From Torreya grandis (lineage: Eukaryota; Streptophyta; Pinopsida; Cupressales; Taxaceae), in the NCBI GenBank assembly GCA_037957365.1, contig JARHVA010001427.1:1512001-1576000 (forward strand): 64,000 nucleotides of DNA. Direction: 5' to 3'. How positions within the stretch are numbered: position 1 is the stretch's first letter; each line of letters begins with the position of its first letter. A model generated the notes under the pieces. That model was not told where the DNA came from. It made no database searches and saw only the letters and a program-made list of their open reading frames with translations. The position numbers and the translations under genes were made by a program. Below are positions 12,805 through 25,586 of the stretch, in pieces.

Positions 12805-12947
12805 GATCTCATCCAAACAATAATTAGACATCTAATTACAATAATTAGATTTGCAGCTCTCAGTCTAAAATTAGCTCTCATCATGCAAACACTTGGTTCA
12901 TCAACTAACTACCCATAATATACTCATAGTTGAACCACACAAGCGAT

Positions 12948-13068
12948 TGACATCGGTCCCTATCTGCCTGGGGGTGCCGACGCTGGCTGACTTCTGACTG
13001 ATGTCGGTTGCTTCATGTCTCCTACCTGTTGTCATCGGTTCGCCTGACCGACGCCGGTGTCTGTGACA
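12948..13068. repeat. CpG-rich repeated motif block in the solo LTR (probable U3)
   Basis: Variants of one word recur within about 120 bases: GACATCGGT, GATGTCGGT, GTCATCGGTT and GACGCCGGTGTC, on a GC-rich background that stands out from the window. The block lies upstream of the TATA box in the inferred minus orientation, where LTR enhancer repeats are common. That role is an inference. Confidence 0.55.
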
Positions 13069-14185
13069 CTCCACAACTCTTCTGCAACCTCCTCCATGTC
13101 TGCATCAGTGAAGCTTTTAGCTCAACAACCTAACATTCCCAAATGTATAGAATCTCAAATCTTGGTCCAGAAGTGTGTGATGGTTGTCTCCAGGTGTACA
13201 ATAAATTTTAGAGGTGGACATTAACTAGAAGGAGGTTTATTGATTTTGTTTGTTATGAGATTCTAGGGTTTTGGGCTCTACTAGAAAAGTGGTTTTCTTA
13301 ATGAGTTTAGATATAAGGATTATTAATATATTTAATGGGATAAATGGGTTTTCAAATAAATATTTATAAAGATTTGAAGGTTTGTGGTTTTCAAATTATT
13401 CATGTTTTTGTCAAGATGGAGGCCTAATTAGCAAGTTGGTTTATGAAGTATATTGCAGAGGATGAGATAGTTATTAAAAATTAATTTACTTCAGGGCATA
13501 TATTAGAGTGATTTATATATGAATTTTTAGGTCTTTAATTTATGTCTACCATAAATTTATGGGCTCTACAATTTTTAGGTAGGGTTATAAGGTGATTACG
13601 CAAGGCTAGTGTGAAGAAGAGTGTTGTTTTTTGCTCATTTTCTCCAAAATATCAAGGCATGATTATTTAAACATGATTTCTTATGTTTTTTTAGATAATT
13701 TTTCCTATTTTTTGAGTGACATGAATTTCTCTTAATGGCTCTTGAGGTGGTTTGAAAGAGGAGGCTAGTAAGCCTATATGGTGGTTCTTCATGGTGTGTG
13801 GAGATCTAAAGATGCTCAAAAGGTGAAATGGATCATGTATCTTAAGGGGAGTACCTCTCAAATTTTTCTTGGTGAGATACATCAATTTTTTAGTACTTTG
13901 TGTTTTCTTTCTTCATTGGTTGTAGTTCTTAGTTGAAACGAGTGTTGGCATGGAGCAAGAAGGATGTTATCAAGGCAAGAAGAGGTAGCCTCAAGGTAAG
14001 GGGGAGTTTAAATCATATTTATAAGATGGTCCTTTCATATTACTGTTATTTTTAGGTCCTAAAGATAATTTTGTGCCCACTTTTTCATTGTGTCAAAGGG
14101 AGAGAAAGTTCCAATTATGAGAGTGCTTGAATAGAGAGCAGATGGTGAGCTATATTTTGCTATTTGATGGTTTTTGGAAACAATG

Positions 14186-14198
14186 ACAAAAGGGGAGA
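14186..14198 (+). other. Polypurine tract of element A
   Basis: ACAAAAGGGGAGA lies directly before the right LTR, the usual place for plus-strand priming. It supports the right LTR start at 14199. Confidence 0.85.
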
Positions 14199-17198
14199 TT
14201 TTGGAGATTTTTCAATTATATCCTTTTGATGTAATATAAGTTTCCAAGTTATTTTTATATTCTAATTGATAATGACAAAGTGTGTAATGTGCTTGTCTCA
14301 GTATGCTTGAAGGATGCTTGGTTGATCTTCAGTTTTGGCATGGTTTGAAATGATTAGGGATGAGTCTAAAGTATATTTCATGTGAAATGGGTCCTGTAAA
14401 TGGTTAATTATGATTTTATTTCTTTTTTTCATGAGATTAATTCACTTAGTTCATCATTGTTCTCATCTAGACATTTTGGGTCTAATGATAGAAAATCTTA
14501 GTAGGTAGTTTGATGACATCACCATTGCCATGTGTCGATTATTTAGGTGGATTTGGTCATATATTTATGATAAAATTAGTCCATATTTATTATGAACAAA
14601 TTATCAATTCTATTGATGAATCAAGATAAAATATATTCAAATACAAAGTTGGGCTCTCAGGTAGTTTGATAGTGTTTTCCCATACTTAACCAAATTTATA
14701 ATGTGGCAAGAAAAGCTAAGTAAGCATTTTAATGGTGGCATATCGCATAAATTTGGATGTTTCAAAATAATTTTTTCATATTTTATTTAACATTTTTATG
14801 ATTAGTTTATTTTCACTAACTTTTGGGTCAATAATTGAAGCACAATAAAAGATATGCATGTTCAAAGTTAGCCTTCTAGACAAGTTTTTGATATAGTTGT
14901 CTTTGTGGTAGAAAAATCTGAATGAGAATTTTTATGTAGTCATATCTCATACATGTGATGGTTCTAGGATAATATTGAAAAATGGTTGTATTTTCTCATG
15001 TGAGGATATCATATGGTCCAAATTTCAAAACATGTGCTTGAGCGAAGAAAAATATATGGAGGTGCAAAGTTGACTTTCCAAGCATATTACAATGGTTCCC
15101 ATACTTAGCCAAATCTACATGAATTTAAAGTTTAGGAATAAATGGATATCCAAAATTTCATGGGAGTTCATACATTTATATTTACGATGCACATTAAGTT
15201 AAAGAGGTCAAAGTGTTTGATGTTTAAACTGGGTAAAGATCGAGCTCCTTACAAAAGGATCAATGGAGCATGTTTATTCCAAGCTATTAGGATGTTGTGA
15301 GATGAGGACAAGTGTTTAAGGTTTAATGTTGATAAAATTTAAAGGATAAGGATAAAATAATGAGTGGTTTTTTGTAAATATTTATTGAATGGCTCTGTAG
15401 AGATTGATGGTGCACGTTGAGTTAATATTACAAGATTGCATTGATAAGGTCAATTGTTAGATGTTTAACATTTGGGCATTAGAAAACTATTCCTTAAAGA
15501 TAGAACAAGATAAATGGTGAATTATTAATCTAAATTATAGAGTACATGATATTCAAGTATGTTTTTCTAATTTTAACTATGACCATTTGAATTCAAATAT
15601 TTGAATTTAACAAAAGAATGACCAATGTCTGGTTTTTGGGCCATATCTTTTGATCTAGGATGAATTTTCTCATGGTGTAAAAATTTAACTTGTATAGGAA
15701 TCAAAGGTAAATATTTAAATATCTGAAATTATGTACAATCATAGTTATTAAGGTTCAAATTTGACTATGTGTTTGTGTTTATTTTGCTACTAACCCAAGA
15801 AGATTGTTCGATATTGTTTTGATATCTCTTGATTAATTAACTATTGGGGAGTGTTGTATAATATATGAGGACAATATATGTGAATTATTAAGTTTTAAAA
15901 AATTGTATGTAGAATGATCAAAGGTTTGGAATTTTACTATGTATTTATTCATGGTGATTGTGTCCATAGAATGTTATTTGAGCAATTTGTGTTTAAGCAG
16001 TTAGGTATTATGATGGTTGTTGGCACTTAAGGGTGACATATAGATCATATGGAATGGTTACATGAATTTTAAAGTGTTCTTGTGTTATTTTTTTGTTTTA
16101 TCAAGTGATAAATGGGTGAATAGGTCTTTATGAGACCTATAGGAACTACAAAGGCCTAATTGAAAGGTGTAGCTACTTAAGGGTGACCCATAGATGCTAT
16201 GGCTGACCTATGAAGATTGTATTGAGTTGTGTTTTTGTATGACATATGAATTAATGGTTAATTAATTCCTAATTTATAACCAAGATGTTGATATTCATGT
16301 TATCTCTATAAATGGTGAAACTAAATGTGTTGATTTCTAGACTTGTGTGAGGCATGTGGGAATGTGAATGTGGAACCAAATGAAGGAGAGAACCTTCAAA
16401 AGAGAATGTATAGGTATTTGAGTACCATCATGTGTATTTAGGATTATTCATGCTTGTCTAATCAAGTTGGTTTAGGTAGATCACATAGGTCATTGTACTT
16501 AATAAGCCTAGAAGAGGCAGAATGAGTGAGTATGCTCAAGAGGTTGTTTGAGAGTGTGTATGGTGAGCAAAAGCAAGGTGAAAGTTGTGTAATCCTATTG
16601 TATGGTTTGAAGTTTATATCAGGTTGATGATGGTATGTATGCCTTGTAGGTCATATTTTTTATGTCATAATAGTGCTCTTGTAGATTTGAAGATTAAGTG
16701 TGAGTGAAGGTGAAGAGTGATAAGCAGAGGTCCATCATCAGGTGTTGTAGACATCAATCTAAAGGTATATGTTTTATTAGGTGTTTTTATGGTAGCTCAA
16801 CATCTAGGGGGTTATATCTTCCTTGTATGGTGAAACCTTATATAGGTCTAGTTGTTGTGGTATCATAGTGAGGAAGGTGTAGTAGCTCCTTGTGGGATTG
16901 TAGTCTCACTAAAATAAGGGATGGTAGTTCCTTGATCAATTACAACTAGTCTAAATTGGATCTTGTCATTATAGGACTGTATTCCATCTTATAGGGTTCA
17001 GTGGTTTTTATCTCCCAAAATGGTTTCCCATGTAGATGTTGTGTTGATGTGATGTATGCTCTTGTTCATGCTTTAAATGTATGTGATTTCATGTTTATTT
17101 TGATAGATCAAGTTTATGAATTATGGAATGATTTTTGAATTGAATTTGCATTGTTGTATATTTATTCACGCCCCCCTCTTTAGTAGCTACTTTCAACA
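14199..17198 (+). repeat. Right LTR of element A
   Basis: Direct copy of 6898-9946, starting TTTTGGAGATTTTTC and ending TTTCAACA. Only 86 bases separate its end from the terminal repeat of element B, which lies on the other strand, so the two related elements meet tail to tail. Confidence 0.9.
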
Positions 17199-17284
17199 TG
17201 TACTTATGTGGGACTTATGGAACCTATGTACTTGACTCCACCTTTGAAAATCTATCAGTTATCCTTAATGGGTGATAGATCACA

Positions 17285-20200
17285 TGTTAGAATCATAACC
17301 ACTAAGGGATGGGAGTGAATCAGTGTAAAAACTTTTCACTCAATTCTAGACATCATTCATTACCCATCCAAACTAACATAGAGATATGGAAAATCATAGA
17401 GAAGTAATCATATACGCATGAATCAAGAACATAACATATGAACACATAGATATGTGGGAAACCCTCATGGGGGATAAAACCAATTATCACACCACTTGGA
17501 ATACTATCTTATAAGTAATGAAACAATATTTATTGAGTCACCAACTCCTCACTAGCTAGGCACAAACCCAACTAGTCCTTTAGTAATATCTACCTTTTAA
17601 GGAGGATCCAACCCCATAAGTGACTTGACACCAACATATCCACTTCAAGGACACTTCTAAAATCTCAAACCTACAAGGCAGCTCTAACTCCCTCTTGACC
17701 AAGCACCAACTCAATCAAGATAAGCTTGATCACCTCAAGACACCTTATTTCTCTCTCAACTGATGGTAAATTATTATTCAGCTCTCTTTCTTATCTATCT
17801 ACATTCCATTATCTTTCATACACATATAATACTCCTTTTATATATCTTGATGTTCTCTCAAAAACCATCAACTCATTCAACTCTCCTTAGTCTTCTACCC
17901 CTCTCAAATAGCCTTTTAGGCTCACTCGCTTAAACATACCTCTTCTAGGCTCATTAGGTCAATTAACCTTATAATCCACTTGAATAAGATATGTTAGATG
18001 TTAATCATTATTTATTCCTCTTATTATGGTCCTCAATGACCTAATTTTTCTCCTCCAAGAGCTCTTTTCTTTGCTTGTATCCACACTCCTCTTATTTGCA
18101 TAAAAAGGCTAATTAGGCCTTACCTTTATACCATTTACTTGATCTCACCCATCTTGTTCAGATAATTACCTTACCATAATTGGATAAATATTAAAATATT
18201 TCCTCATACATAATAAATAATCACTCCATATTTTTATCATACCCCTTAAGGGCCAAAACCCAATTAGACCTAATAGAGACTTGATGGAATTAGGCATTCT
18301 CTAAGGCACACATTACACTTCTAACCTATTAGACCACCTTTAGCCTCATTAAATGATTTAAACACTTCAAAAGCTTCTTAAATATATCCATTATTAATTT
18401 TTAATATCTTCATGAGACTTTTACATTTAATTCACCACTTGAACCAAGTTATTAAGCCTACTCGCCATTAGGCCTTCTCACTACCTAAAGGTATGTCTAA
18501 AAAAACTAAATAATATAGTCAAATTTTTCAAAAAAACCACTCAAAAAACACATTAATATATCATTAATTACCTCATGGTCATCCCATGTCCATTTTACAT
18601 TACCAAATATACCAAAAGGCCTTAAACAAAGTCTTACAACATGACCACTCAAAACAGTCAAACATAGTCAAAGTACAGTCAAGAAATATTGAATCTTCAA
18701 ACTTTAATAGAGACAAAAAAATATTATAAAAGAATTATAATTAACCTTTTATACCTCCTTAAAATCTTATAATTCATTTTATTCTTCAACTCTATCCAAA
18801 CCACCTCCAACTCATCTTTGTAAGATGACTACTCAAACTGCTTGTAACCTCCAAAAACATAGTCATAAAAAAAAATTATTTTTTAGTAATTTAAAGGACA
18901 CTTACATGAATTATTATCCACATAAATATATCAAATATTAATTATATATCATTACTAAATGGATATATATCAATATCTAGTGACAATCATTGGTCTTAGA
19001 GACCAATTTATCAAGTTGCTCTCTCATAGTCCTCACACAATCTGATAGACCATTTTGTCTTTCACATCTCAAAAACTTAAAATATCTCTCCATATTCCAT
19101 ATATAATTAATTATTAATTTATATACCCAAAAAAATATATATATTAATAATATGGATTCAAACACTTCACATTGCAAACCTAGAACTATCATTTTAACTT
19201 AAGACATAGTCGTGATGATCACAACTTCTCACACCTTTAGGGACATTTTATTGAACTTAAAATGAATTTTTATTATCCTTATAAATTATTATATAAAATT
19301 AAAACACAAATAAATTTATGTCTAATGGAAAATGTAGAATATATAGACCAATCCTTGAAACTCACTCTTTCACTATCTTGACTCATATAGACAGGTCATC
19401 TTGAAGTCACTTTATTGCATGTGTATGATCATAAAAATAGATTATAAATCAAGGTAAAATTAGATATAAATCTTTTAAAAATAATCCAAATAATTTTATT
19501 CATCCCTAATCACCTGAAAGTAATCCGTAATCTCTTGTTCACTTTGACTAGTTTTCTTCACTAGTTTTCACTCTTAGCCAGTTTAGCAATAGGTCAACTT
19601 GGGTGAGAAAATTAGTTAACATATATTATATAAATTTTTAAAAAAACACCATGGACATAATAATTATTCTTTACCTTAAACCTTCATCTATTTACATGCA
19701 TTGACCTAGTCAACCCTACTTGTAGCATCAAATTCTATAGAAACAAGGTTTTTTTTGTAGGTTCTACTCATTGTCCTGACACACCACTACCACCTAGAGA
19801 TGCCTGAATGAGTCTTATACAACATAAAATCATAAAAATAGACTTACTAATCCATTATATTCACTTTCCAATAAGTTTTCTCCAATTGGGTCATTAAGGG
19901 GATTTTGAGAGGGTTTTAGGCCAGTTAACCTTCTTAACATTTATTCATATAGTATTGCCCCTCAAATGCCAAAAAAATGCTTGGAAATAATACTTATAAC
20001 CCTTTTCCTTTTATCCCAAAATTATCAGGACATAATTCAAATTTTACACATTCCAATGAGCATCTAAACTTCCATCTCAAGCTCTCATCTCTTACCTTCG
20101 TGGCCTCAAACTTCATCAACATTATTGAAAAAATGTGATTTATTGTCTTATCCTTAAATCCATGACCTAAAACTTCATAAAAATTATTTAAAAAATGTAT

Positions 20201-20924
20201 CATACCTAAAAAAAAATTCACACGAGCACTCTTACCTTAGAATCTGATTTGTATCCACCATTTGGCCTCACTAGGTGTCTTGGTACACTAGGCCTTTGAA
20301 CTACTAGTTATGCTTTGTCCTTGAAAACACTTATAACCCTCTTGTATTAATATTAAATAATTACAGACTTTTCAAATGAAATAAAACCAATCTCATGAAA
20401 TTCCAAACTTGTTCACATAGGTCTCACACTTCTCATCTTAACAAGCTACTAAACATGTGTCTTCATACTAGGTCTCTCATACAAGGACTAAACCAAAAAA
20501 GTAACCTTTTTTACACTATAAATTCACTTTAAACCTTATAAAAATATTAAAACACCTTTTCAAATGTTTTATAAATACTCTTCATCCTTCATAATTCATT
20601 TTAACATCTTAGGACCCCTAGTTAGATCAGATAGAGTCTAAGACTAGCTTATTTGCATATTAGACCTATATGTCTTAACTCTATAGCATACTATGAAACA
20701 TAAATGTGTGATTAAATTCCTTAAGTATATGTTTAAATTTCCTTATACATACTCTTATTCCTCTTATGAATTCATAGCCTGTATCCATCATGTTCCTTCT
20801 TTCACCAGACTAGATAACCCATGCTTAAGCCTCCTCATCACTTCATGACATCATCCTTCATCAAGGACTAACGACCATATACACCTTTTTGTGATTATTT
20901 TGACATAAATTACAACTTGAAACA
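17285..20924 (-). repeat. Complete (3') LTR of element B
   Basis: Its low-coordinate end TGTTAGAATCATAACC matches TATTGGAAGCACAACC at 24472. The stretch from 17310 to 17840 matches 24490-25042, for example TGGGAAACC and CACCACTTGGAATACTATC. Its other end (20716-20924) matches 35028-35238, for example CCAGACTAGATAACCCATG and CACTTCATGACATCATCC. The length, 3640 bases, is unusual for Copia LTRs. Open frames inside it are not genes. Confidence 0.85.
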
Positions 20925-20938
20925 ATCTCCCCCTTTTT
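20925..20938 (-). other. Polypurine tract of element B
   Basis: On the minus strand AAAAAGGGGGAGAT runs directly into TGTTTCAAG, the start of the 3' LTR. This sets the strand of element B and the inner end of its complete LTR. Confidence 0.85.
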
Positions 20939-21618
20939 CATTGATGGAAAACCATAATTGAATTGATCTAACAACTTATCCATCAATCTAATCTCTCTCC
21001 CCCTTTGATATTAACGACAAAGGATCTCTACAACAACCACCTTGTCTCTTCAATACAATTTTAAAAATGAAACTAAATAAAACTAAAAAAATTCTTACAT
21101 TTATAGTAATTTAGATTCTCACTCTCAACTTGCCTTTAAGGCTCAACACCTTGACCTATGTTTGTCATGATTTCACTAATCTCCATTAGTTCTTACTTAA
21201 ATCATTTCTTCTTACCTTGCCACCTAATCCATGGACCTGACCATACATAGATCTATCAAGCTTTCCCTTTGTCCACGAATAATTTTATTCAAGCTTCTCA
21301 AACCATCTGAGTTATCTCCCTTTAACTTCTATGAAAGCTCCATATATCTTCAAACAAACTCCTCAACTCATTAGGACTTGACTCATCTCATGACATATTC
21401 AACAGATCACCTCAACAAACTAGGTCTATATATAGTTTTACAAGAAGTTTTCCTTTAGGTATAATATGATTTTTTTATTTGAGCATACTCTTCAATAGGT
21501 ATACTTCATCCATATGTCTTCTTGTATGGTCAATCAAGACAACATATCTTGAACAAGCTGATAACACCCTTCTTGGTGCACTCTGCCAACATATCCATTA
21601 TCGATCATGTTTATAGGA

Positions 21619-23612
21619 TGTCAAATTTTATAATGAACTCATAATTATTATATTCTCTCCTAAAAACCATTACCATATCATTTGAGACATTGTAGAGAAT
21701 AAACAATAAAGAATTTGTATAATAGTCTCTGAAATTATATATTCACATCATCTGTATGGGTCTCTACAATTGACCAAGTCAAAAATACATGGAAGTTCCT
21801 ATTAAATAGGCAAGGTAGGTTGTTTCATGTAATAAAATATTATTACATGAATAACCATAAAATAGGAGTGTCTATTTACTATTCTGCACTCAACAAATAT
21901 GTGCATAAAATAGAATAGCATCTCCAATAATAAAATGACTCCCAAATAAATCTTACATTCTTTACTCCAACACCTCCCTTAAGTTCCATATTAGAACTAA
22001 AAATAAATTCATGACCAGTAAGATCACTCCTATAAACCATTACCACAAAAAAAAATTATAAAATTATACACACACAAAAATTATGCACAAGTCTCTTCAT
22101 TATTCCTCAAGCGAATAATATAATCTATATAATATTTCTCTTCCACTAGTCTATGATTTGAAAAAACACACACACACACACACACCTCTTGATACGTCAA
22201 GCCATGTGGAGGTAGGTACAATATGGAAGGAAATTTATAATAAAATGTAATGACTTAATTATAATCATACCCTACCAATGTTCAATTCATGGACCATGTG
22301 TAGCAGCTCACCTAGTTTCATTCATGGAGAGTAGACTGAGGAAAAATGAAAAATTAGGGGAATGATGTCAAGAACATTTACAAGTTATAATATTCTCAAA
22401 CCAACACTGATTTGATTTAAAAAATCACCACCTAAAAGTTGGTGTTGACTAATCTGAAAGGATTGAGGCTAAGATCAATTTTTAAGAGTGAAGAAACATG
22501 GTTTTCTAAAGACCAAACTAAGTTTAGGTATATTTAAGCTTGTTGGGTAGCACTAGGGTGGTACCTTATCACCAATGCAACTTCATAAATAGTGGAATGT
22601 AAATCACCAAGTAGGGGCTAGAATTTGGTTGATCCAATGAGTGATACCCAAGGATCAATTTTCAAAGTGGTTCTTGAACAAACTAGCTAGCAATGTGACC
22701 AACATAGAATTTGGCTATTGTAATATAGATCAAATCCTGAAAAAATAGGTAGAACATGAACTACCAAACATGATCCATCCACATAGAAACAATTAATCTA
22801 GCCAAAAACATATTAAAAAAACATCATTCAAAATACATAGAGAGGAACCATTACACACGTAATATCATTAAAAATGAGGTGAGAAGGTGGGTGTAAAAAA
22901 ATACCAACAAAGGTGGTAATAGGTGTTTTTAGATGATGAATAAATTACATGTATCAATTAATGCAAAAAAATCAATATGAATCCTCCAAATAAGTGCAAA
23001 AATTAGATTCAAATGAAAAACTTGATGTCATACATCCTATAAACTAAAGTCACAAATTTTCCAAAAATAAAATAGTATGGCTTAATTGAGTGCTAAGAAA
23101 GCTTAGAACCAAATAGATTATTTTACATGCAATCAAAGGAACACTAAGTAATCATTGCATGGAGAAGAAAAATAGCCTTCACATATCCATATAGCATTAA
23201 AATCCTCAAAATTCTAGATAATTAGTTCCATAATGGTTGGGGAGTTTGCTCTAATACCATGTCAAAGTTTAGAATGAACTCATAACCAGTAGTATCTCTC
23301 CTTAAGACTATTACCATGTCATTTAAGACATTATAGATAATAAACAATAAAGAATTTTCACAATAGTCTCTGAAATTGTATATTCACATCATCCATGTGG
23401 GTCTCCAAAACTAACCAAGTCAAAAATACATAGAGTGCCTATTAAATAGTCAAGGTAGGTTGTTTTGTGCAATAATATATTATTACATAAATAACCATAA
23501 AATAAGAGTGTCTATTTATTATTGTGAACTCAACAAATATGTGCATAAAATATAATAACATCTCTAGCAATAAAATGACTCTCGAATGAAGCTTAAATAT
23601 TTTACTCTAACA
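21619..23612 (-). mobile_element. Small non-autonomous Copia-like element C1
   Basis: Two LTRs of about 354 bp (21619-21972 and 23260-23612) start TGTCAAA and end CTCCAACA or CTCTAACA on the + strand. The minus-strand primer site TGGTATTAGAGC lies at 23248-23259 and the purine tract AAGGGAGG at 21973-21980. Flanks TAGGA (21614-21618) and TAAGA (23613-23617) fit a five-base duplication with one change. The 1287-bp body has no gag or pol frame, so this is a small passenger element that would have needed proteins from a relative. A second, broken copy (C2) is at 25037-35027. Confidence 0.85.
22166..22185. repeat. (AC)10 microsatellite in C1
   Basis: A run of ten AC units follows six As. The matching place in C2 (about 25175) has only AAAACAAAACACAAC, so the run expanded in one copy or shrank in the other. 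Confidence 0.9.
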
Positions 23613-24471
23613 TAAGATACAACCATCTTCTTTGATATTTATATCATCATTAGTCTTACAGGCTAATCTAAAACTCATATGTCTTCTCAAAAAATCCTCC
23701 ATTTGATCTAGTTATCTTAAAGTGTATATGTTTAACAAACATGCATGCATAAACAAGAATACATGCTCATACCTTTATACCTCGTGAAGGCTCAAAAAAA
23801 CCTCAAATAGGTCTCAACAACATATTCAAGCTTGTAATCAAACCACTACTCATATGTGATAGATTTATAGGTTTAATTAAGCTCCTCTAGCTTTATGATC
23901 ATCACCAATCCTTGAAACTTATGGTCAATACTTATAAAAATATTGGCATTGGTCTTATAGAACAACTAACAACTCTCATGAACCTCTACCTACCAAGATA
24001 CCTGCACATACATGTACCTTCTTGTCTATGTACTTGTTATATCATATTTTGTTATCCACACTTGGATACAATAAAAATTTTACAACTCATTCATATTTTA
24101 TATGGTTTGATGAATTGTTTTGATATCTCCCCCTAATCCTATAACTCCCTTAGGGATTACTACTACTCATTTTTCTTATTCTCAATAGTTCTATGCTCAT
24201 TTTTCTTGCATGAAAAGTTATAATTTTTCACTAAACTCCCATACCTTATTTTATGAGCATCTTGGCATTTGATATCTCTTTAGGATGTCATGACCTCATG
24301 ATCAACACCATCATTTTTTGACATGCTACTAAATACCATGGTCCATCATAGACCATAATTATCATATAGTCTAGCATCAAGCAACCTCATTGTACTTTAT
24401 CCATGCTAGCTCCCATATGATCTCCTTTAGGTTGTTAGGCCTTCTCCAAAGGAGTAGGATCCAATACCAAT

Positions 24472-25042
24472 TATTGGAAGCACAACCATTTAGAGGGGGT
24501 TGAATTAGTGTATAAAATTTTCACTCAATTCCATACATCATTCATTACCCATTAAAACTAACATAGAGATATGGCAAAGTATAGAGAAGTAATAACATAA
24601 GCATGAAGCAAGAACATAACATATGAACACCATAGATATGTGGGAAACCTTCATGGGGGATAAAACCCACTATCACACCACTTGGAATACTATCTTATAA
24701 GTAATGAAATAACATTTAATGAGGCACTAACCCCACAATGAGCACCAACCCCTCACTAGTTAGGCACTAAATCAAATATTTATTTAGAAATCTCTAACTT
24801 GAAATGAGGATCCAACCCCCTAAGTGAATTATCACCAACCTAGCCACTTCAAGGACCCTTCTACAAGTTCCATCCTACAAGGCAACTTTTGCTCCCTCTT
24901 GACCAAACACAAACTCAGCCAAGACAAGCTTGATCACCTCAAGATACCTTATTGCTCTCTTAATTGATGGTGACTTCTTCTCCATCTATCTCTCTCTTCT
25001 CTATCTACATTCCACTCTTTTTAATACACCTAAAACACTCCT
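24472..25042 (-). repeat. First piece of the 5' LTR of element B
   Basis: It matches 17285-17836 and stops in a shared ACTCCT (25037-25042), after which the sequence follows C1 (from about 22026). The LTR resumes only at about 35028. The missing part corresponds to 17837-20715 of the complete LTR. Confidence 0.8.
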
Positions 25043-25586
25043 ATAAACCATTACAATAGAAAAAAATTAGACAATTATGCACACATAAGCATTATACACA
25101 AGTCTCTTCATTATTCCTCAAGTGAATAATACAATTTGCACAATTTATCTCTTCCACTAGTCTATGATTTGAAAAAAAACAAAACACAACTCTTGACATT
25201 CTAAGCCATGTGGAGGTAGGTAAAATGTGAAAGGTACTTACTAAAAAAATGTAATGACTTAATTAGAATCATACACTTCTAGTGTTCAATACATAAACCA
25301 TGTGGAGTGGCTCATCTGGTTTCATTCATGAAGAGTGGACTGGGGTCAAATGAAAAATTAGGGGCATGATGTCAAGAATATTTACAAGTTATGATATCCT
25401 TAAAACAATACTAAGTTGATTCCAAAAATCACCACCTGTAAGTTGGTGTTGACTGATCTAAAAGGACTATGATTGAGATCAAGTTCTGAGTTTAAAGAAA
25501 CGTAGCTTACCAAAGACCAAGCTAAGTTTAGGTATATTCAAGATCATTAGGTAGTACCAATGTGGTACCTTATCACCAATGTAACT

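Larger units (their letters stand above)
11989..13135 (-). mobile_element. Solo LTR inserted in element A
   Basis: The 1147-bp sequence starts TGTTGGG, ends CCTAACA and is flanked by an exact five-base duplication, TTCCC (11984-11988 and 13136-13140). No internal region or second LTR is present, as expected after LTR-LTR recombination. Orientation is judged minus from a TATATAA box on that strand followed by a GA-rich leader-like stretch. It keeps many CpG sites, for example around 12284-12320 (two copies of GTGCTCCACGCAC) and 12948-13068, unlike the CpG-poor DNA around it, so it is probably the youngest insertion in the window. Open frames inside it show no domain. Confidence 0.9.
11151..14185 (+). 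other. Rest of the internal region of element A, no pol seen
   Basis: Excluding the solo LTR at 11989-13135, this is about 1.9 kb. It contains short coding-like fragments just after the last knuckle (GVQRRGHIWVWKL type at 11166-11205) that may be the gag tail, then no recognised domain. I looked for Copia reverse transcriptase and integrase signatures and found none. The last part before the purine tract looks like plain 3' untranslated sequence. Confidence 0.5.
6898..17198 (+). mobile_element. Copia-like LTR element A with 3-kb LTRs, gag remnant only
   Basis: Two long direct repeats bound an internal region. The left ends in TTTCAACA and is followed directly by an initiator-Met primer site; the right is preceded by a purine tract. 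The bases outside, TGTAT at 6893-6897 and TGTAC at 17199-17203, fit a five-base target duplication with one change. Without the inserted solo LTR the internal region is only about 3.1 kb. It holds a gag with coiled coil and zinc knuckles, but I saw no protease, integrase, reverse transcriptase or RNase H motif. Long LTRs, a gag with several knuckles and the tract ACAAAAGGGGAGAT recall the SIRE/Maximus type of Copia. The gag-only body resembles what has been called a TR-GAG element, although loss of pol by deletion after insertion cannot be excluded. Confidence 0.85.
20939..24471 (-). other. Internal region of element B, split by C1
   Basis: Two pieces, 20939-21618 and 23613-24456, remain after removing the inserted element. 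The piece near the primer site should be the gag start but no knuckle or coiled coil is clear; phrases such as AAGAAGGGTGTTATCAGC on the minus strand around 21555-21575 look coding-like without a nameable domain. The 74-residue frame at 23912-24136 runs against the element and is not supported. The primer site itself is at 24457-24471: minus strand ATTGGTATTGGATCC, a changed form of the TTGGTATCAGAGCC site. Confidence 0.55.
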
